This document shows positions 54,318-63,342 of a stretch of DNA of 64,000 bases, piece after piece; within the stretch, counting starts at the first letter, position 1, and the number at the start of each line of letters is the position of its first letter. The notes beneath the pieces were generated by a model. The model was given only the letters and a program-made list of their open reading frames with translations, was not told the DNA's origin and made no database searches. Source of the stretch: Pseudomonas sp. NFACC02 (GTDB taxonomy: Bacteria > Pseudomonadota > Gammaproteobacteria > Pseudomonadales > Pseudomonadaceae); the NCBI RefSeq assembly GCF_900110765.1, contig NZ_FOEO01000001.1, positions 372,001-436,000 of the forward strand. Direction: 5' to 3'. The translations under genes were made by a program, and so were the position numbers.

Positions 54318-54671
54318 AACAATCACTCTGTAAGGGGACGGATCCAACGTCTAGTCGTTCCCCTACAGCGTGCAAGCCACGCTTGGGAGTCTCCCTGTAG
54401 AGCTCGGTATTTCAACACACAACTATTTGACATACCGAGCCAGACGGCATCTGGACCTCGTGATTTATGCATCTTTGAAATATGCATATGAAGATAAACT
54501 CTAAAACGTTGCCCCACGGTGCCTCCCGTATAAATCGTTGATATGACTCGCATTGGTTAATTGGTTTCGCTCAGCGGGTTGCGCACTGTCATTTTTGACA
54601 GTTTCCGTCTGACCGTGCTGCTGATGTAGTGAATGCCCACTCGCATGACGCGTGAAAACGAGGACACGACC
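54318..54671. other. Intergenic region carrying a hairpin and AT-rich promoter-like DNA
   Basis: An imperfect inverted repeat at 54328-54368 (arms CTGTAAGGGGACG and CGTTCCCCTACAG) comes just after the cytochrome stop, without a T-run. From about 54420 the sequence is distinctly more AT-rich than the neighbouring genes (for example TTTATGCATCTTTGAAATAT) and likely holds the promoter of the phospholipase gene. No other gene seen. Confidence 0.55.
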
Positions 54672-55964
54672 ATGGGCAAGCACACCCTCACCCATTTAAT
54701 TCCGAGCGGGCGCCCCAAGTGCTCAACGACCGACGTTCAGAGCATGAAGGATGAAGGAAACTCGAATCTAAAAATTTCACCTATCAATGAGTATCGCAGC
54801 ACTTGGATGACCGTCTATGGGGGAATTAGAGAATTACGCATCGTTGACGGCATAATCCCGGGGACTCATGACTCGGGAATGGACAAGGCCGCCAACTACT
54901 CATTGTACTGGGAATCAACCCAGGACGAGTCACCTTACGATCAACTAATGGCCGGCATTAGAGTGCTGGATCTACGTGTCCACTTTCAACATGGGCTTCC
55001 TGTGGGTCACCACAGGCGTTTTTCGCTATTTCATGCCTCAGACTCAGGTCGTTCGGTACAAGGCGATATCTTGCTAGGTATCAACTACTTCAGAAACCAT
55101 AAACCGGCGGCGGGCGATCCCAAAAAAGAAATAATCATCCTGGATTTCCACGAATTTAAAGACTTCACGGACGCTGCTCACCGGGAGTTAATAGACATTA
55201 TAAAAAGAGATTTGGGTGATCTGATTATTCCTCCAGACAAACGTGACACTGTCATAAAAGATTTATGGGCAGGGCCAGGTCGGGTCGTCATCGCCTATAA
55301 CAGCGCCCGAAGGGATCCAACATTTTGGCCGGGCGTAAACCAACGCTGGAGTGGAAAAGATTACATCTCCACCGGAGATTTGAAAGATTTCATCGATGGG
55401 GTTTCTCGGGAAGTCAAACCTTGGTCAGAGTTGCGGAGCATTCAATGCCATAAGATTACTTTGTTTGGGACCCCTGATGACTTTCAAGATAGAATTGGCG
55501 AATGGTTCTACTCTAACGACATCATCGGAAGCGGTGCATTCATACAGAAATTTTTCATCATCAATACGGACTGGGCATCACGCGGGTGGTACATCGATTA
55601 CTGCATACACGCCAGTTTTATCAAATCTCATACCTATCGCGACGAACATTATATCCTGGTCAATCAATCGGAAAGTTTCAAGCTCCCGAATCTTTTCACC
55701 CATCTCAGGGTGGAACTGAAGGACGGCTATTGGACAAGAGAACTGATACTTCCCGATCCGCGGCCGAGCACCGAGAGCTTCGACGTTTATATAAAAACCT
55801 CTGCAGCCTATAACGTCAAAATCAAAATGAACGGGGCCGCACCCGGCACGGCTGATTTCACACTGACTACCAATGGATCAGCGACTATCGCTTTTGATTC
55901 ACAGACCCAGCAATGGACTGTGATTACGGGGCGTAACGCGGTCAATGAGGAAAAGAAAGATTAG
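54672..55964 (+). CDS. Phosphatidylinositol-specific phospholipase C X-domain protein
   Basis: A 430-residue protein with a PI-PLC X-box TIM-barrel half: H66 in IIPGTHDSGMD, D100 and R102 in VLDLRVHF, and H121 in SLFHASD match the catalytic residues of bacterial PI-PLC. The C-terminal ~110 residues (after ~330) form a separate beta-rich domain. No clear signal peptide, so secretion would need another route. Start 54672 has an AGGA site 9 bases upstream; 54633 is an alternative. Codon use is AT-richer than the neighbours (ATAAAAAG, TTTATA), and it is flanked by a duplicated gene end: signs of transfer. Substrate may be phosphatidylinositol or another phosphodiester. Confidence 0.8.
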   Translation: MGKHTLTHLIPSGRPKCSTTDVQSMKDEGNSNLKISPINEYRSTWMTVYGGIRELRIVDGIIPGTHDSGMDKAANYSLYWESTQDESPYDQLMAGIRVLDLRVHFQHGLPVGHHRRFSLFHASDSGRSVQGDILLGINYFRNHKPAAGDPKKEIIILDFHEFKDFTDAAHRELIDIIKRDLGDLIIPPDKRDTVIKDLWAGPGRVVIAYNSARRDPTFWPGVNQRWSGKDYISTGDLKDFIDGVSREVKPWSELRSIQCHKITLFGTPDDFQDRIGEWFYSNDIIGSGAFIQKFFIINTDWASRGWYIDYCIHASFIKSHTYRDEHYILVNQSESFKLPNLFTHLRVELKDGYWTRELILPDPRPSTESFDVYIKTSAAYNVKIKMNGAAPGTADFTLTTNGSATIAFDSQTQQWTVITGRNAVNEEKKD

Positions 55965-56001
55965 GTACACACCCCGAATGAAATACACGTGTATTAGCTT
56001 G

Positions 56002-56067
56002 AACGCCGCGCCCGCGGTGTCCAGCGCCAGCGTGAAGGATGTGCGCGAGGCGTTACGGGCGAAGTAA
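56002..56067 (+). pseudogene. Second copy of the cytochrome c subunit 3' end (21-codon remnant, direct repeat B)
   Basis: Reads NAAPAVSSASVKDVREAL then RAK and TAA, the same as the C-terminus of the gluconate dehydrogenase cytochrome except one residue. It lacks everything upstream. Because it, not the intact gene, is followed by the T-rich terminator at 56104, it is probably the original 3' end left behind by the insertion of the phospholipase segment. Confidence 0.88.
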
Positions 56068-56103
56068 CCGCGCCGCAACGGTTCACGTGCGGTTGTCAAC
56101 ATG

Positions 56104-56140
56104 AAATGCCCGGCCTCAGGGATGAGGTCGGGCATTTTTT
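56104..56140 (+). terminator. Rho-independent terminator
   Basis: Stem AAATGCCCGGCCTC / GAGGTCGGGCATTT with loop AGGGAT followed by six T. Likely the ancestral terminator of the gluconate dehydrogenase operon, now downstream of the inserted gene. Confidence 0.9.
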
Positions 56141-56189
56141 AGCGTCATTAAAACGAGCCTCGAAATACGTAATCGGCACTGCGTAAAAA

Positions 56190-56212
56190 CCTGTAGGAGC
56201 GCGCTTGCCAAG
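56190..56212 (+). repeat. REP half-unit at the broken 5' end of the lactonase-like gene
   Basis: CCTGTAGGAGCGCGCTTGCC matches the REP arms seen at 34463 and elsewhere, but no opposite arm follows; the sequence runs directly into the lactonase-like frame. Confidence 0.6.
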
Positions 56213-56217
56213 GGCGT

Positions 56218-56916
56218 TTGCTCGTGTGTGAGGGGTCGACCACGACCAGCGAAGGTCGTCGGATCACCCGTACCGAGCCCAACGGCAAGATCACCCTGCT
56301 GGCGGACAGCTTCGACGGCGAACCCTTCAATTCACCCAATGACATCGTCTGCAAACGCGACGGATCGATCTGGTTCACCGATCCGCCTTTCCAGACCGGC
56401 AACAACTACGAAGGGCACAAGATCACTCCGACGCAGCCTCACGCCGTGTACCGGATCGATGGTGAAAGCGGCAAGGTGTCCCGGGTTATCGACGACATGA
56501 AAGGCCCGAACGGCCTGTGTTTTTCGCCGGACGAAAAGATCCTGTACGTGGTCGAGGGCCGCGCTACGCCCAATCGCCTGATCTGGGCCATTACCGTGAA
56601 CGAAGACGGCTCGCTCGGCGCGCGGCGCAAGCACATCGAAGGGCTGGATTACGCCGCCATCGACGGCATGAAATGTGACGAAGCCGGCAACCTGTGGTGC
56701 GGCTGGGGCGGCAACGGCGACCCGAAAGCCGATCTGGAGAAGCTGGACGGTGTGCGCGTGTTCAACCCGCAAGGCAAGGCGATCGGGCACATTTCCCTGC
56801 CTGAACGCTGTCCGAACCTGTGCTTTGGCGGCCGCGAAGGCAACCGGTTGTTCATGGCCAGCAGCCACTCGATCTACTCGCTGTTCGTCAACACGCGGGG
56901 CGCGACGTTCGAATGA
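56218..56916 (+). pseudogene. SMP-30/gluconolactonase-family protein, 5'-truncated
   Basis: A 232-codon open frame with typical SMP-30 beta-propeller sequence (EGRRITRTEPNGKITLLAD, NSPNDIVCKRDGSIWFTDPPF, GPNGLCFSPDEKILYVVE). Family members are about 300 residues; here roughly the first 70-80 residues, including the metal-binding glutamate near the N-terminus, are missing. The frame starts with a TTG at 56218 immediately after a REP half-unit, with no ribosome site. Most likely a remnant of a gluconolactonase that once accompanied gluconate/glucose oxidation; expression as a short protein is unlikely. Confidence 0.75.
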
Positions 56917-56959
56917 TGATGGGCGCGCAACCCTCAGCGGTTCGACTTAACGGTTAGGT

Positions 56960-56991
56960 AAAAAAGGGCAGCCGGTTCACACCGCTGCCCC
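56960..56991 (-). terminator. Rho-independent terminator for the Ala/Ser-rich protein gene
   Basis: On the minus strand GGGCAGCGG, loop TGTGAA, CCGGCTGCCC, then TTTTTT. It lies 40 bases after the stop at 57031. Confidence 0.85.
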
Positions 56992-57030
56992 TCCTCATGA
57001 ATCAACCACCCAACCGTTCCAGCCAATCCC

Positions 57031-57645
57031 TCACGCCATTTCAGCCTTGGCCATCGCTATTCTGGTCTTGACCTCTTGTTCAGCGATCTGCTGCTCTTGC
57101 TTCTGCTTCAGCAAATCAGCCACTTTCTTGTCCACCGCCGCCTGCTGCTCCGGCGACATGCTGTCGTACTCCTCCTTGCTCACGCCGGTCAATTGCTGGC
57201 GTACCTTCTCGGCATCGCTCTGGTTCATGTACGCCAGGTACTGCGCCTTGGCCGACGAAGCCACCGACGCACCCGAATCGCTGCTATCAACGGAAGCGAT
57301 CTCGCTGTCGACGGTTTTGGTCACGCTGTCGGTCGCCGCGACCTGCTTGTCAGTACTGGAAGAAAACGCAGCCGCCGCAGCCGCTTTGTCATCATCCGAT
57401 ACCGAAGCAGTGGTGTTGGCCATGGCTGCCTTGAGGTTCACCATCATTTTGGCGAAGGACTCGCTGTAGCCCTGATCGGCGCTGCTTTCGGTCGAACTGT
57501 TGTGGCTGCCGGCAATCGCTGCGACAGGTGCAGAGGCCCCCGCCATCGCGCTGACGGCGTACGCATCCTTCTCCGTCGGGTCGAGGTGCGTGTGCGCCAC
57601 GGCTTTCGACACAAAGTGCTGGATGGCACTGGTACCAATGATCAT
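57031..57645 (-). CDS. Hypothetical Ala/Ser-rich protein with C-terminal helical region
   Basis: A 204-residue protein that I cannot assign. The N-terminus (MIIGTSAIQHFVSKAVAHTH) is not a signal peptide; the middle (60-135) is rich in Ala, Ser, Asp and Thr; the C-terminal ~55 residues are strongly helical and charged (VADLLKQKQEQQIAEQEVKT). Real expression is supported by a near-perfect ribosome site (AAGGAGGTG, 5 bases before ATG) and a strong terminator. Single gene between a truncated lactonase and a secreted hydrolase. A secreted or effector-like protein is conceivable from composition only. Confidence 0.75.
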   Translation of the reverse strand: MIIGTSAIQHFVSKAVAHTHLDPTEKDAYAVSAMAGASAPVAAIAGSHNSSTESSADQGYSESFAKMMVNLKAAMANTTASVSDDDKAAAAAAFSSSTDKQVAATDSVTKTVDSEIASVDSSDSGASVASSAKAQYLAYMNQSDAEKVRQQLTGVSKEEYDSMSPEQQAAVDKKVADLLKQKQEQQIAEQEVKTRIAMAKAEMA

Positions 57646-57723
57646 CTTTCACCTCCTTATCCAGGTTATCGATGTATCAGAGGTCACAGCAAAACCGGTG
57701 CCATCTGCCCTGATATCCGGCTC

Positions 57724-57744
57724 AAGCCCCATTCTGCGGGGCTT
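57724..57744 (-). terminator. Hairpin downstream of the secreted hydrolase gene
   Basis: Perfect 7-base arms AAGCCCC and GGGGCTT around ATTCTGC, 94 bases after the hydrolase stop. No T-run on the minus strand, so termination is uncertain. Confidence 0.35.
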
Positions 57745-57837
57745 CGGCCATCTTCTATCCGGCAACGGCAGCGGCACCACCGGCCCGCATTTGCCGCCGG
57801 CGGCAGATGCTCGCCGCAGGTTCACTGCGCGCGTCCC

Positions 57838-58869
57838 TCATTCAAGGAACGCCTTCACGGCCTGATCGACCTTTTTCATTTCGCAGACCGGCGCCATGTG
57901 CCCGCAATCGTTGTCCAGCACCAGCAGTTTCGTGGTGCGTTTCTGCGCCGCCAGCGCTTTGGAGGGCGCCGGGTCGACCAGCCGATCCTGCTCGGACGTA
58001 ATGATGAGCAGCCGGGCCTTGATCTTACGGGACAAGGTCGCCATGTCGCCGTCCCGCACCAGGTCGAATGTGGTCATGGCCTGTAATTGACGATACCAGT
58101 CCACCGCGCTGAAACTCTGACTGCTTTGCGTGCCGTGCAAACGGTCTTCCGTCGGGCGCCTGGCGGCCACGGTTTTCGCCGCGGCACGCTCCGGCGTCCA
58201 CAGCGACTCGGTGTGCAGGGTGACAAGATTTTTGAAGGGCGTGCCCGGTAGATAATTGCCGCCGTTCCAGCCGGGGCTGCGCTCGATGGCGTTCAATTCG
58301 GCGTTCCAGATCTGCAGATCGCTTGCCGTCGGCTGCGGCGTACCGACAATGGTCACAATGTTACTGGCGTAATCGGGATACATGACGCCCCATTGCAACG
58401 CCTGCATGCCGCCCATTGAAATGCCGACGATGGCATGGGCGTGATCGATGCCCAGGGTCAAGGTCAGCAATCGATGTTGCGCCTTGGCCATGTCACGGAT
58501 TCCGAACTCAGGAAATTTCAGGCGCGGATTGGTCTTGCTATTGGAGGGTGAACACGACACGCCATTCCCCACTGCATCCAGCGCGATGACGTACCAGCGA
58601 TCGGTGTCGATGAGCTTGCCAGGACCGATCATGTCGACCTGGTCCGCCGTCCGCCCGGTGAGCCAGGTCGGCACCAGCACCACGTTGCTCTGATCGGCGG
58701 CCAGTGTGCCGTAGGTGCGATAGCCGAGCGAACATTGTTTAACCTTGCCACCGACCATCGTCAGCGAGCCAATACTCGCCAGTTGTTGTTCAGACGCGAT
58801 GGACACACAGGCACTCGTCACCGCCAGTAGCGCACAGAGCGTCTGGCCCGCCATTCGAAACGGATTCAT
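57838..58869 (-). CDS. Secreted alpha/beta hydrolase, homoserine O-acetyltransferase (MetX)-like
   Basis: A 343-residue exported protein (signal peptide residues 1-26, ends VSIASEQ). MetX-like alpha/beta fold: nucleophile elbow GISMGGMQALQW (Ser about 150), acid in SEQDRLVDPAPS, His in NDCGHMAP. MetX itself is cytoplasmic; the signal peptide and the missing canonical residues of MetX argue for a periplasmic esterase/hydrolase of unknown substrate. Monocistronic. Confidence 0.82.
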   Translation of the reverse strand: MNPFRMAGQTLCALLAVTSACVSIASEQQLASIGSLTMVGGKVKQCSLGYRTYGTLAADQSNVVLVPTWLTGRTADQVDMIGPGKLIDTDRWYVIALDAVGNGVSCSPSNSKTNPRLKFPEFGIRDMAKAQHRLLTLTLGIDHAHAIVGISMGGMQALQWGVMYPDYASNIVTIVGTPQPTASDLQIWNAELNAIERSPGWNGGNYLPGTPFKNLVTLHTESLWTPERAAAKTVAARRPTEDRLHGTQSSQSFSAVDWYRQLQAMTTFDLVRDGDMATLSRKIKARLLIITSEQDRLVDPAPSKALAAQKRTTKLLVLDNDCGHMAPVCEMKKVDQAVKAFLE

Positions 58870-59247
58870 GGTCTTCCCCCAAGAAGATCAGACTTCAATT
58901 ATGCGGCCGAGGAAAACCATGTACGTCACAGACCATGCCGTCGCGCTGCAGAATCAGCGTAGACGGTTGCAGCGCAGGAAGTGAAAGAAGAGATGAACTG
59001 CTGCGCACCTACAGGCACATCATGGGGGGACTGAAAAGTGCCCGTTTCCAACGCCAATCCGCCCCAGGCGGACCATCGACATGGGGCTCACCGGGCCGAA
59101 CGCCATCACCACGATTGCGCGTACCACCGCTCCCCGTCGAACTCGATCCCGCTCAGCGTAAAGCCCTTTCAGGCCACGCCCTCACCCCCATCGTTTTCAG
59201 CCGTTCACGACCGCTGGCCGCTGGTCGCGCAACTCCCAGTGAAGGCG
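58870..59247. other. Intergenic region between hydrolase and GGDEF-EAL genes
   Basis: About 380 bases downstream of the GGDEF-EAL gene and upstream of the hydrolase gene (both leftward). No repeat, hairpin with T-run or gene was seen. Probably contains the hydrolase promoter at its left end. Confidence 0.5.
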
Positions 59248-62172
59248 TTATTGCAGCGTACTGAGGTCCAGCTTGTCTTGCGGCACCGGCATCGAGAAGT
59301 AATAGCCCTGCGCCTGCCCTGCCCCCATCTCCTTCAACAACTGCAAGGTTGCCGCGTCCTCGACGCCTTCCGCGACCACGGTCAGTCCGAGAGACTCGGC
59401 CATGCGCACGATGGCGCGGACGATGGCGCGACTGCGCGAGCTGGTGGTGAGCTCCAGCGTGAACGACTTGTCGATCTTCAACCCGCTGAAATGATACTGA
59501 TGCACGTAGCTGAGTGACGAGAAACCCGCGCCAAAATCGTCGAGCACCACGGAAACGCCGTTGTCGGCCAGGTGCTTCATGGCCTGACGGGCCAGTTCGG
59601 GCTCGGCCACGAGCGCGCCTTCGGTGAGTTCCAGGCAAATGCGTGACGGCGCCACACCCTGTTGACTGAGCAAACCCAATACTTCACTGGCGAACTCGGG
59701 CCGGCTGATGCTGTAGCTCGAGCAGTTCACGTGCACCGTTGGCCAGTGCGCATGCTCGGGTTTGGCAAGTATCGCCACGACCTGCTGCAGCATGTAGAAA
59801 TCCAGTCTGCCGATCAGCCGAAGCCCTTCCAGCGCAGGCAGGAATTGCCCAGGCGCTATCACCCGACCGTCCGCCTGACGCCAGCGAATGAGTGCTTCGA
59901 GCGCGAGAATCTTGCCGGTGGCGACGTCGATGATCGGTTGAAAGTACGGCAGCAACTCGTCGGTGCGCTTGAGCGCGTTACGCAGCGCACCTTCCTGCTC
60001 CATCTGGTCGGACACCTCGCGGCGCACTTCCTGGTTGAACACCGCATAGCTGTCGCGGCCAGCGTTCTTGACCCGGTACATGGCCGTATCCGCATCGCGC
60101 AACAGATCGGCCGGTTCCTTATGGAACTGCAAATCGGCCCCCACCACACCGATGCTGCACGATGAAAACACCGCGTGCCCGTCGATATAAAACGGCACGT
60201 CAAACGCCAGCAAAATGCGCTCGGCGATCGCAACGGTGATGTCGGGCGGCGCGGCGTAGGCCAGCACCGCAAATTCGTCGCCACCCAGCCGGGCCAACAG
60301 GTCACTGTCACGCATGCAGCTGCGCAAGCGGTCGGCGGCCTGAATCAATAACAGGTCGCCCGAATGGTGACCCAGGCTGTCGTTGACCATCTTGAAACGG
60401 TCGAGGTCGATGAACATGACCGCCAGGTCTTCCCCCCGCTCGCAAAAGTTATCCCACGCCACCTGCAAACGTTGTTGCAGATGGCTGCGGTTCGGCAGCC
60501 CGGTCAGGGAGTCATGGGCATTCTCATGCTGCAATTTGGCGTTGGCGAAATCCAGCTCACGTGTGCGGTCTTGCACCCGGGCTTCGAGCCGCAGATTGGC
60601 GGTATGGATCGCCTCGGCAGCGCTGCGCCGTGACAACGCAGTGTCAATGTGCCGGGAAACGAAGGTCAGCAAATCCTGATCGCGAAGCGAGTAGCTGACC
60701 TGCGGCGAATAACTCTGGACGGCCAGCACGCCCCGCACGACATCGCCGTCGAACAGCGGGATGCCAAGCCAGGAGCACGAACGGTTGATTTCGTTCTGAA
60801 GGGTGATCTCACCCGAGTTCTCCAGGCGTCGCGCCTCGGCGCTGTCGATCAGGCACGGACGGCGCTGGCGGATGACGTATTCGGTGAAGCCACGCTCACC
60901 CCGTCGGGGATCAGGACGTCGCGTCAGGCGCTCATCCACGTAGTACGGGAAGGTCACCTCGCCCGTGGCGTCGTCGAACAGGGCGATATAGAAGTTCAAG
61001 GCGAACAGCAGTTCACCGACGATGCCGTGCAGGCTTTTGAACAAGTCAGCCATATCGCCCGGCTGACTGGACAGCTCGGTAATCTGGAACAGCGCAGTCT
61101 GCAAGTGTTCGGCACGCTCCCGGTCAGCGACTTCGCTGCGCAACGCGTCATTGAGGCGAGAGAGTTCAAGGGTCCGGCGGGCCACGGTTTCTTCGAGTTG
61201 AGCGCGGTGAAGGATGCGGTCCAGCGCCATCGCCACATGCCGGGCGACCACCAGAAACAGCTCCTGATCCTCGACGCTGTAAACCCGTGACACGTCGTAG
61301 ACCTGCATCGCCAGCATGCCGAACACATCGTCAGAGGCATTTTTCAACGGAGCGCCCATCCAGAACTCGGGACGATGCCCGACGCAGTGAAAACGCTCCT
61401 GGGCCTGCGCGCGCTCGATACCGGCGGCATCAACGAACAGCGGTTGCTCGGTGGTGAGGACATACCCGGTCATGGACAGCCGCTCCCGGTCAAGGAACTC
61501 CTGGGTTTCGGCCTCCAGGGCGTCCACGTCGGTGATGTCGATGTAATACGGGTAGGTGATCTTGCCGCTGTGGCTCTCGTACAGCGCCAGATAGAAGTTC
61601 TCGGCGTCAATCAGCGTCGACAGCTGTTGATGAACGCCCTGGAGAAACGCCGAACGATCGCGGGTCGAACTCGCCAGATAGGTAATCTCATACAGCACCC
61701 GCTGCGTGGCCTGCGCGCGCGCCAGTGCATCGGTCTGCAAGCGAACACCCAGCTTGCTCGCCAGGGTCATGAGGAAAGGGTTTCCCGATTCGCGCTCGGG
61801 CGCCAGCAGCCAGCCCAGCGCCGATTCGCCACACCCCGTTACCCAGCGCTGCACCCCATGTTCGCGACAGAATGCGTCAAAGTGTTCACCGGGGATCAAC
61901 CGGGGCCACTCGGTCGGCGCATCGCCCTGCCCCATCAAATGCATGTCCTGTCCGGCGCGGTAGGCCGCCCAGCTCAGATGAGGAGCACCCAGTCTGGCTG
62001 CTCGCAATAACGATTCAAGGGACGTTTCGTCCATCGTCGAAGACGCATCTTGCCGCCCGCCGTCGCGCGGTCGTGACGCCTGTTCGTCGGCCAATGGCGA
62101 GCGCTGGGTTGGGTTCGAGACACGGGAATTCATTGGCGCTCCATTGCCAGCGTGAGACTGCGCTATCTTCAT
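59248..62172 (-). CDS. GAF-GAF-GGDEF-EAL bifunctional cyclic-di-GMP enzyme
   Basis: A 974-residue cytoplasmic protein with two GAF sensor domains (about residues 165-330 and 365-530), a coiled connector, GGDEF (LLARLGGDEFAVLAY near residue 630) and EAL (ILALEALIRW near residue 757; later ELTEGALV and DDFGAGFSSLSY). Both catalytic signatures are intact, so it can in principle make and degrade c-di-GMP, with GAF ligands selecting the direction. The inhibitory RxxD just before GGDEF is present as RMRDSD-like sequence (CMRDSDLLARLGGDEF). In-frame ATG at 62133 is an alternative start. Single gene. Confidence 0.9.
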   Translation of the reverse strand: MKIAQSHAGNGAPMNSRVSNPTQRSPLADEQASRPRDGGRQDASSTMDETSLESLLRAARLGAPHLSWAAYRAGQDMHLMGQGDAPTEWPRLIPGEHFDAFCREHGVQRWVTGCGESALGWLLAPERESGNPFLMTLASKLGVRLQTDALARAQATQRVLYEITYLASSTRDRSAFLQGVHQQLSTLIDAENFYLALYESHSGKITYPYYIDITDVDALEAETQEFLDRERLSMTGYVLTTEQPLFVDAAGIERAQAQERFHCVGHRPEFWMGAPLKNASDDVFGMLAMQVYDVSRVYSVEDQELFLVVARHVAMALDRILHRAQLEETVARRTLELSRLNDALRSEVADRERAEHLQTALFQITELSSQPGDMADLFKSLHGIVGELLFALNFYIALFDDATGEVTFPYYVDERLTRRPDPRRGERGFTEYVIRQRRPCLIDSAEARRLENSGEITLQNEINRSCSWLGIPLFDGDVVRGVLAVQSYSPQVSYSLRDQDLLTFVSRHIDTALSRRSAAEAIHTANLRLEARVQDRTRELDFANAKLQHENAHDSLTGLPNRSHLQQRLQVAWDNFCERGEDLAVMFIDLDRFKMVNDSLGHHSGDLLLIQAADRLRSCMRDSDLLARLGGDEFAVLAYAAPPDITVAIAERILLAFDVPFYIDGHAVFSSCSIGVVGADLQFHKEPADLLRDADTAMYRVKNAGRDSYAVFNQEVRREVSDQMEQEGALRNALKRTDELLPYFQPIIDVATGKILALEALIRWRQADGRVIAPGQFLPALEGLRLIGRLDFYMLQQVVAILAKPEHAHWPTVHVNCSSYSISRPEFASEVLGLLSQQGVAPSRICLELTEGALVAEPELARQAMKHLADNGVSVVLDDFGAGFSSLSYVHQYHFSGLKIDKSFTLELTTSSRSRAIVRAIVRMAESLGLTVVAEGVEDAATLQLLKEMGAGQAQGYYFSMPVPQDKLDLSTLQ

Positions 62173-62679
62173 GGGGCCTGACAGATGGTTGCAAGCGCCA
62201 AATTCGTCTTTGCTGCCTATAAACGATGAAAAATCGGTATTTCACGACATTTCCCGTGCCTACTGAGGGTTATCGGCGGGTCGGCGCTGAAATGAAAGAC
62301 TTTCCTGAAACGCTGCGCGGGTGACGCGTTCTCAAGGTACCGCAGTCAGCCAATGACTTCCGGACCGTTGCCGCGCCTCACGATCTGGATGCGTCCCTCT
62401 GCGAAATTCCCGCAACCATTCCCTTCGGTACAGGTCACACATCCTGCGTCCCTTGCTCCGTACCCCGCCCCCCACGTCCGTCCAAGTCGCGAGCATGTTG
62501 TTCATACCTCTGGCGGGGCCTGGAGAGCACCCTTCAAAAGCGTATGTAGTTATTCAAATGAACGCACAGACCGTTCGTTGATTAGGGTGGGTCTCTTGAC
62601 GCATCAACTGCCGTACATGCCTGGGCGCCCGCCCACCGTCGGGGCCAGGCTCGACTCAACGTTGACGAGGAACCTGTCG
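62173..62679. other. Intergenic divergent region before paoA
   Basis: About 500 bases between divergent genes. AT-rich stretch 62200-62250 probably contains the GGDEF-EAL promoter. The plus-strand frame opening at 62353 runs in phase into paoA but has no protein-like features before 62680. No palindromic operator or repeat recognised. Confidence 0.5.
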
Positions 62680-63342
62680 ATGACCGATCAGCCTGATAAA
62701 AAAGAGCCGCAATCCGACCTCACGGCCTTCACCGTGCCGTCACGCAGAAATTTTCTTAAATCCATCGGCGTATCCAGCCTCGCCGCAGCGACCGCACCGA
62801 TCTGGACCCAGGCACTGGAAGCACAGGCTGCGGTGCCGGACGACACCGCCCCACCGGCCAGGGATGAACGGCGCATGACCCTCAAGGTCAATGGTCAGGC
62901 CCATACCCTGAACCTGCCCGCCAACGCCGCGCTGCTGGACGTGCTGCGTGACCGGTTGCAATTGACGGGCACCAAGAAAGGCTGCGACCACGGACAGTGC
63001 GGGGCCTGCACGGTCCACGTCAACGGCGTGGCGATCAACGCGTGCCTGTCGCTCGCCGCCATGCACGAAGGTGACGAGATCACCACCATAGAAGGCCTCG
63101 CGAAAGACGGAAAACTGCACCCGGTGCAGGAAGCCTTCTGGGAGCACGACGCCTATCAATGCGGCTACTGCACCAGCGGCCAGATCATGAGCGCCGTAGC
63201 GATGCTCGAAGACAAGAACATTGGCAGTGATGACCACAGTGTGCGCGAGGCCATGAGCGGCAATATCTGCCGCTGCGGAGCCTACAAGAACATTCTTGCG
63301 GCGATTCAAAGCGCGAGAATCAAGCTGCAGGAGGTGACCTGA
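62680..63342 (+). CDS. paoA: Aldehyde oxidoreductase [2Fe-2S] subunit, PaoA-like
   Basis: A 220-residue subunit of the xanthine oxidase family. Tat signal: SRRNFLKSIG at residues 21-30, then hydrophobic ATAPIWTQALEAQA. First [2Fe-2S]: C-x4-C-x2-C (KGCDHGQCGACTVHV) with a later NACLS cysteine; second: CGYC and CRC. Start ATG 62680 follows GACGAGGAAC; in-frame sequence further upstream is not coding. E. coli PaoABC is a periplasmic molybdenum aldehyde oxidase that detoxifies aromatic aldehydes. It overlaps the next gene by one base (TGATG). Confidence 0.92.
   Translation: MTDQPDKKEPQSDLTAFTVPSRRNFLKSIGVSSLAAATAPIWTQALEAQAAVPDDTAPPARDERRMTLKVNGQAHTLNLPANAALLDVLRDRLQLTGTKKGCDHGQCGACTVHVNGVAINACLSLAAMHEGDEITTIEGLAKDGKLHPVQEAFWEHDAYQCGYCTSGQIMSAVAMLEDKNIGSDDHSVREAMSGNICRCGAYKNILAAIQSARIKLQEVT

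Noticed and set aside
54633..54671. Earlier ATG for the phospholipase gene
   Set aside because: It is possible, but the AGGA ribosome site favours 54672; kept as an alternative only.
62353..62679. N-terminal extension of the paoA frame
   Set aside because: The Tat motif lies 20 residues after the ATG at 62680, and the upstream part is not protein-like.
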